Below are positions 53,825 through 57,022 of a stretch of 57,022 nucleotides of DNA, piece after piece. The stretch's first letter is position 1; each line of letters starts with the position of its first letter. The notes beneath the pieces were generated by a model. That model worked only from the letters and a program-made list of their open reading frames with translations, was not told the DNA's origin and did not search any database. The stretch comes from Actinomyces sp. ZJ308. GTDB lineage: Bacteria; Actinomycetota; Actinomycetes; Actinomycetales; Actinomycetaceae. The stretch is from contig NZ_JAAIJY010000023.1 of assembly GCF_011752065.1 (NCBI RefSeq), forward strand, positions 1 through 57,022, written 5' to 3'. The position numbers were made by a program, and so were the translations under genes.

Positions 53825-54634
53825 CTATGGTGCGTCCGCGACGACGTCGATGACGCCCATCCCGTAGGCGCCGTGGGAGCCGACGTTGGTGTAGCGGGCA
53901 AGGGCCATGAGCTGGGAGAAGACGGCGGTGGTGGCACTGGCGGATGGGGCGCTGATGCGCAGGGCGCCGATGCTGGCGTGGATGCGGTGGCTGGAGAGGC
54001 GTCCGCGGCGGTCGGCGCGGGGCATGCCCAGGCCGACGACGGTGCGGCGGGTGCGGTCCTGGGTGACGAGGACGGAGGCCAGGCGCTCTCGCTCGGGCAG
54101 CACGGGCGCCAGGTGCCGACACCAGTGGTACCAGCGCGAGTGGAGGCTGGTGGCCAGGGAGGCGGCGGTGACGTCGGGGACGTGCTGGCCCCGGGAGGTG
54201 AAGACGGTGGGGGTCAGCAGGCGGATGTCCCAGGCAGTGGCGGTGTCGTTGGCGGCCAGGTCCTCCCAGTCGGCCTGTTCGAGGACCTGAGCCTCGACGG
54301 CGGCGAGCACGGCGGTGGTCTCGCTGCCGTCGCCGACGGGCAGGACGCCGCCCCAGGCGAGCCATGCGTCGAGGGTGTCCAGGAGGCGGTCGTCCAGGAA
54401 TCGCAGCTCGACGCCGAGGCCCTCCGGGGTCTGGGTCATGTCGCCCAGGCAGTAGGGCTTGGGGCCGGGCTGGTCGTGGAGGGGCCGGTGGGCGAGGGCG
54501 GGCAGGCGGGCCGCGCGCTCGGGGCTGATGCCTTCGGGGAGGTCGAGGACCCGGCCCCAGGCGGCGTGGAGGCGGCGGGGCGTGGCCTCGACCGGGCCGG
54601 GCGCGTCGAAGCGGACGAATACGGTGGCGGGCAC
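53825..54634 (-). CDS. cas6: Cas6-like CRISPR RNA endoribonuclease, orphan
   Basis: This is a 269-residue RAMP-fold protein of the Cas6 family, which cuts CRISPR precursor RNA within the repeat. Matches to the family are RPLHDQPGPKPYCLGDM in the first ferredoxin fold, LLTPTVFTSRGQHVPD followed by LATSLHSRWYHW in the middle, and the C-terminal glycine-rich loop LARYTNVGSHGAYGMGVIDV. The catalytic residue is not obvious; histidines near residues 49 and 54 are candidates. No other cas gene is in the window. GTG 54634 has AAAGGAG upstream. A 22-bp direct repeat flanking an IS lies 0.4 kb upstream, which may be what is left of its array. Confidence 0.82.
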   Translation of the reverse strand: MPATVFVRFDAPGPVEATPRRLHAAWGRVLDLPEGISPERAARLPALAHRPLHDQPGPKPYCLGDMTQTPEGLGVELRFLDDRLLDTLDAWLAWGGVLPVGDGSETTAVLAAVEAQVLEQADWEDLAANDTATAWDIRLLTPTVFTSRGQHVPDVTAASLATSLHSRWYHWCRHLAPVLPERERLASVLVTQDRTRRTVVGLGMPRADRRGRLSSHRIHASIGALRISAPSASATTAVFSQLMALARYTNVGSHGAYGMGVIDVVADAP

Positions 54635-55088
54635 TCGACGGGGCTCCTTTGCGACGGGGTGAGTGGCGGGGACCGGTTGCGGACACGGTTGATGCGAGAC
54701 GGGTTACTTCCGGCGACACTACCGGAGCGAGGGTGGCCGCGACCTGGAGTTGAGAGGCCGAGGTTCCTCAGCATCGTGAGGCAGGCGGGCGATGAGGGCG
54801 GAGCCACGGTGGGATGTCGGTCGGACGCCAGGAGCAAGGCGTGTCGGTAACCACAGCCGGGAACGTCGACCTTTTGGCTTGGCGTCGTTGGAAGTTGGTA
54901 GCCGGACGGGTCGGAGGTGGCGTCGGTGGCGCTTGGCGTCAGGACGCCGAAAGGTGGTTAAATAGGGGCGATGCCAGCCGGTCCCGTGGGGTGCTTGCGG
55001 AGCCGGTGGCGATCCAGCCCCCGGAAGTGGCGCAACGACGCCACTCCCAGAGGCAGGGGTCAGAAAGCACCTCGCACCACAAGGTGCA
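54635..55088. other. Gene-free stretch between cas6 and the IS1380 element
   Basis: This is a 454-bp stretch with no supportable gene or RNA. It could hold the promoter of cas6 and a CRISPR leader. The first 22-bp repeat copy lies at its right end. Confidence 0.5.
55058..55079 (+). repeat. 22-bp direct repeat, copy 1 (candidate CRISPR relic)
   Basis: GGTCAGAAAGCACCTCGCAC followed by CA is identical to 56813-56834. It lies 9 bp before the TTAA target site of the IS1380 element. Removing the IS and one TTAA leaves 51 bp between the two copies, a period of 73 bp, which would fit a 36-bp repeat plus a 37-bp spacer. Outside the 22 bp the copies are only loosely alike (GAGGCA / GAGACA on the left). 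Confidence 0.5.
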
Positions 55089-55092
55089 TTAA

Positions 55093-56770
55093 CCTCGAGA
55101 TTTCATCGTTGAGGTGGTGAAAGTGGGGTGAAGGTGTCGCTTCGCCTGGAATAATGCGGGTTGCTGAGATCCGAGAACTCCAGGGGAAGGACACCTTCGT
55201 GGTGAAGAATAGCGGGTTGTACCCGGTTGTGGGTGTGGAGTCCGGTCAGGTGCCGGCGGTGGGTCTGGCCGGGGCCAGGCTGCTGACCGAGACGAGCAGG
55301 GTCACGGGCCTGGGCAACGAGCTCTCGCAGGCCCTGTCTACGTGGCGGCGGCCGGGGGCGGTGCACGACCCGGGCAAGATCATTTTGGATCTGGCGGTGT
55401 GCGTGGCCCTGGGAGGCCGGTGCCTGTCGGACCTGTCGCTGCTGCGGTGCGAGAAGGAGATCTTCGGGCCTGTTGCCTCCGACCCGACGGTCTCGCGACT
55501 TATAGGGGCCCTGGCCGACCACGTCGAGGCTGTCGAGGCCGCCGTCAACCGGGCCCGCAAGACAGTGCGGCATCGGGTGTGGGCCCTGGCCGGCGAGCAC
55601 TCACCGACCGCCGGCGTCTCGGCAAACCGGCCGCTGGTGATCGACGTCGACGCCACCTCGGTTAATGTGCACTCAGACAAGGAGGGCGCGGCCCCGACCT
55701 TCAAGAAGGGGTTCGACTACCACCCGCTGACCGCGTGGAGCAGGCCACGGCCCCGATGGCGGGGGTGAGTGCGCGGCGCTCGTGCTGCGGCACGGAAACG
55801 CCGGTTCGAACACCGCCACCGACCACGTCGAGATCATCCGCCGGGCACTGGACCAGGCCGGGCTCGGCCCCAGACCAGGGCGGCGGGTCCTGGTGCGCAC
55901 CAGGCGGGGCCGGAGGCACGAAGGAGACCATCGAGCTCCTGGCCCGTCGGCGGGTGTCCTACAGCGTGGGGTTCACGCTTCCCGAGCACACGCCGCAGAT
56001 CTACGACACCATCCCCGAGACCGCCTGGACCCCGGCCTACAACGCTGACGGACAGCCCAGGCAGGGCGCGGACGTCGCTGAGATCACTGACCTGCTGGAC
56101 CTGACCGCTTGGCCAAAGGGGGATGCGGGTCAACCGTGCGCAGAGAGCGGCCCCACCAGGGAGCCCAGCTGCGCTTCGAGGACGTCGGAGGCTACCGACT
56201 GACCGCCTTCGCCACCAGCACGAGGGTGGGTCAGCTCGCCGATCTCGAGGTCCGCCACCGGCTACGAGCCCGCTGCCAGGGGACCGTATCCGCTGCGCCA
56301 AGGACACCGGGCTCGACCGCTTTCCCTTGCAGGGATTCGCCCAGAACCGTATCTGGTGCCTGATCGTGGCCCTGGCCCGCAGGCCTGCTGGCCTTCTCCC
56401 AGCTGCTCGCCCTGACCTCCACCCCCGCCCGCAAGTGGGAGCCCAGGACGATCCGCCTGCGCCTGATGAGCATCCCCGCCGTCATCGCCCACCACGCCCG
56501 CCGCACCGTCCTGCGCTACAAGGCCGACCACCCCTTCACCAGCCTCCTGCTGACCGCACTGAGCAGCTTTCAGGCCCTACCCGCACCATAGGCACCCGAC
56601 CGCTGCCTCCTGTCCACCACGACCCCGAAGGAACAACCCTGGCCCCGGAAAGGCCCGACCACCGCGAGACGACACGCGGCAGACCGTCACACCCAACCGG
56701 CATAATCGCCCCCACGACACCGGCAACGACGCCACCCACACCCACTCAACCAGCCAATGAAAGATCGAGG
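55093..56770 (+). mobile_element. IS1380-family insertion sequence, inactivated
   Basis: The element is 1,678 bp. It begins CCTCGAGATTTCAT and ends with the inverted repeat ATGAAAGATCGAGG (12 of 14 matching), and it is flanked by TTAA on both sides (55089-55092 and 56771-56774). Length, CC-start termini and TTAA duplication fit the IS1380 family. Its transposase is broken by frameshifts, so the copy is old or was damaged after insertion. Confidence 0.85.
55154..56591 (+). pseudogene. IS1380-family transposase, several frameshifts
   Basis: Family blocks appear in order but in changing frames: NRPLVIDVDATSVNVHSDKE and AAPTFKKGFDYHPLTAW (first frame, to about 55738), LRHGNAGSNTATDHVEIIRR (second, to about 55905), RRVSYSVGFTLPEHTPQIYD and TAWTPAYNADGQ (third, to about 56120), RRERPHQGAQLRFEDVGGYR (fourth), CAKDTGLDRFPLQGFAQN (fifth), and FSQLLALTSTPARKWEPRTI to the TAG at 56589-56591 (sixth). 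At least five frame changes make it nonfunctional, unless sequencing errors are responsible for some. These blocks include the DDE catalytic domain. Confidence 0.85.
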
Positions 56771-56812
56771 TTAAGACGATTCTTAAGGAGCACCAGTATG
56801 ATTGAGACAATT

Positions 56813-56834
56813 GGTCAGAAAGCACCTCGCACCA
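56813..56834 (+). repeat. 22-bp direct repeat, copy 2 (candidate CRISPR relic)
   Basis: This copy is identical to 55058-55079 and lies 38 bp beyond the TTAA at the right end of the IS1380 element. The sequence between (56775-56812) is AT-rich compared with the surroundings, as acquired spacers can be. No third copy was found in the window. Confidence 0.5.
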
Positions 56835-56970
56835 GGGGGTCGGCAAAGTCGGTGGGTGAGGGTGTCTGAGTCGGTTTGGTAGGGATGGCGTGTCGCTAGG
56901 ACAGGGGCGCGGGCCCCGTGGGGACGATGAGTGGTGTCTAGTCATCTCCTCGTCCTGGGAGCCCGCGCTG

Positions 56971-57022
56971 ATGCCATCCTCCACCACGACCGCCCTGTCT
57001 CGCCAGCCCCTGACCCAGGTTC
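56971..57022 (+). CDS. Start of an unidentified ORF, cut by window edge
   Basis: The first 17 codons (MPSSTTTALSRQPLTQV) are open to the window end. The upstream 60 bp contain inverted GCGGGC/GCCCGC arms (56912-56966) and no clear ribosome-binding site, as near the end of an insertion sequence, so a transposase is possible. Too little is visible to name a family. Confidence 0.35.
   Translation, partial: MPSSTTTALSRQPLTQV

Overview
The window is 57,022 bp of high-GC DNA (about 70% by eye) with GTG starts, many 4-base stop/start overlaps and actinobacterial gene families. Examples are a DtxR/IdeR-type iron box, a DUF3180 and PH-domain (DUF304) tail on the folate genes, panD-panC beside a DUF2520 protein, and LctP/LldEFG/LldD lactate genes. 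The gene content suggests Actinomyces or a close oral actinomycete. That is an inference from family content, since no database search was possible.

Layout. 1-277: truncated IS481-type transposase. 0.4-10 kb: a P1B-type ATPase without the CPC motif, lactate permease (lldP), a TetR regulator divergent from a GAP/Sap-family membrane protein across a clear operator, then lldE-lldF-lldG. 10-15.3 kb: a polyol module (DeoR regulator, polyol-permease-like MFS, mannitol/arabinitol dehydrogenase, quinone-oxidoreductase-like MDR). 15.3-17.4 kb: an OmpA-domain lipoprotein flanked by two 149-bp direct repeats. Each repeat is a symmetric array of GGGGAC/GTCCCC boxes. 17.6-18.9 kb: lldD. 19.2-22.6 kb: two tandem POT peptide transporters. 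22.7-23.3 kb: a ClbS/DfsB protein. 23.3-27.7 kb: a siderophore-iron ABC operon with an iron box. 27.8-28.75 kb: a pentapeptide-repeat protein and a 51-residue DivIVA-domain ORF, whose stop overlaps that of a RloA/RloB (AbiL-like) defence pair (28.7-30.7 kb). 30.7-36.5 kb: nitronate monooxygenase-like protein, lysS, panD, panC, DUF2520 protein. 36.6-43.2 kb: folP, a folB-folK fusion, DUF3180 and two PH-domain genes, each overlapping the next by 4 bases. 43.2-49.9 kb: an insertion between folP and folE carrying an ABC exporter, a two-component system, an efflux-gene remnant and a DUF5360 protein. 49.9-52.7 kb: folE and ftsH. 53-57 kb: an accessory region with an HTH antitoxin-like gene, an orphan cas6, an inactivated IS1380-family element with TTAA target duplication, and the start of another ORF.

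How the genes work together. Lactate enters through LldP and is oxidised to pyruvate by LldD or LldEFG. The polyol genes would import and oxidise a sugar alcohol. The fep-like operon imports ferric siderophore and is probably repressed by a DtxR/IdeR regulator. FolE, FolP, FolB and FolK are steps in tetrahydrofolate synthesis, and PanD/PanC make pantothenate.

The most unusual signals are four. First, the cas6 neighbourhood: a 22-bp direct repeat would be spaced 73 bp apart if the IS1380 element between its copies were removed, as expected for a decayed CRISPR array. Second, the paired GGGGAC/GTCCCC arrays. Third, a dispersed TACGAAC direct-repeat element found at two loci. Fourth, the FolB-FolK protein with a linker of about 450 residues.
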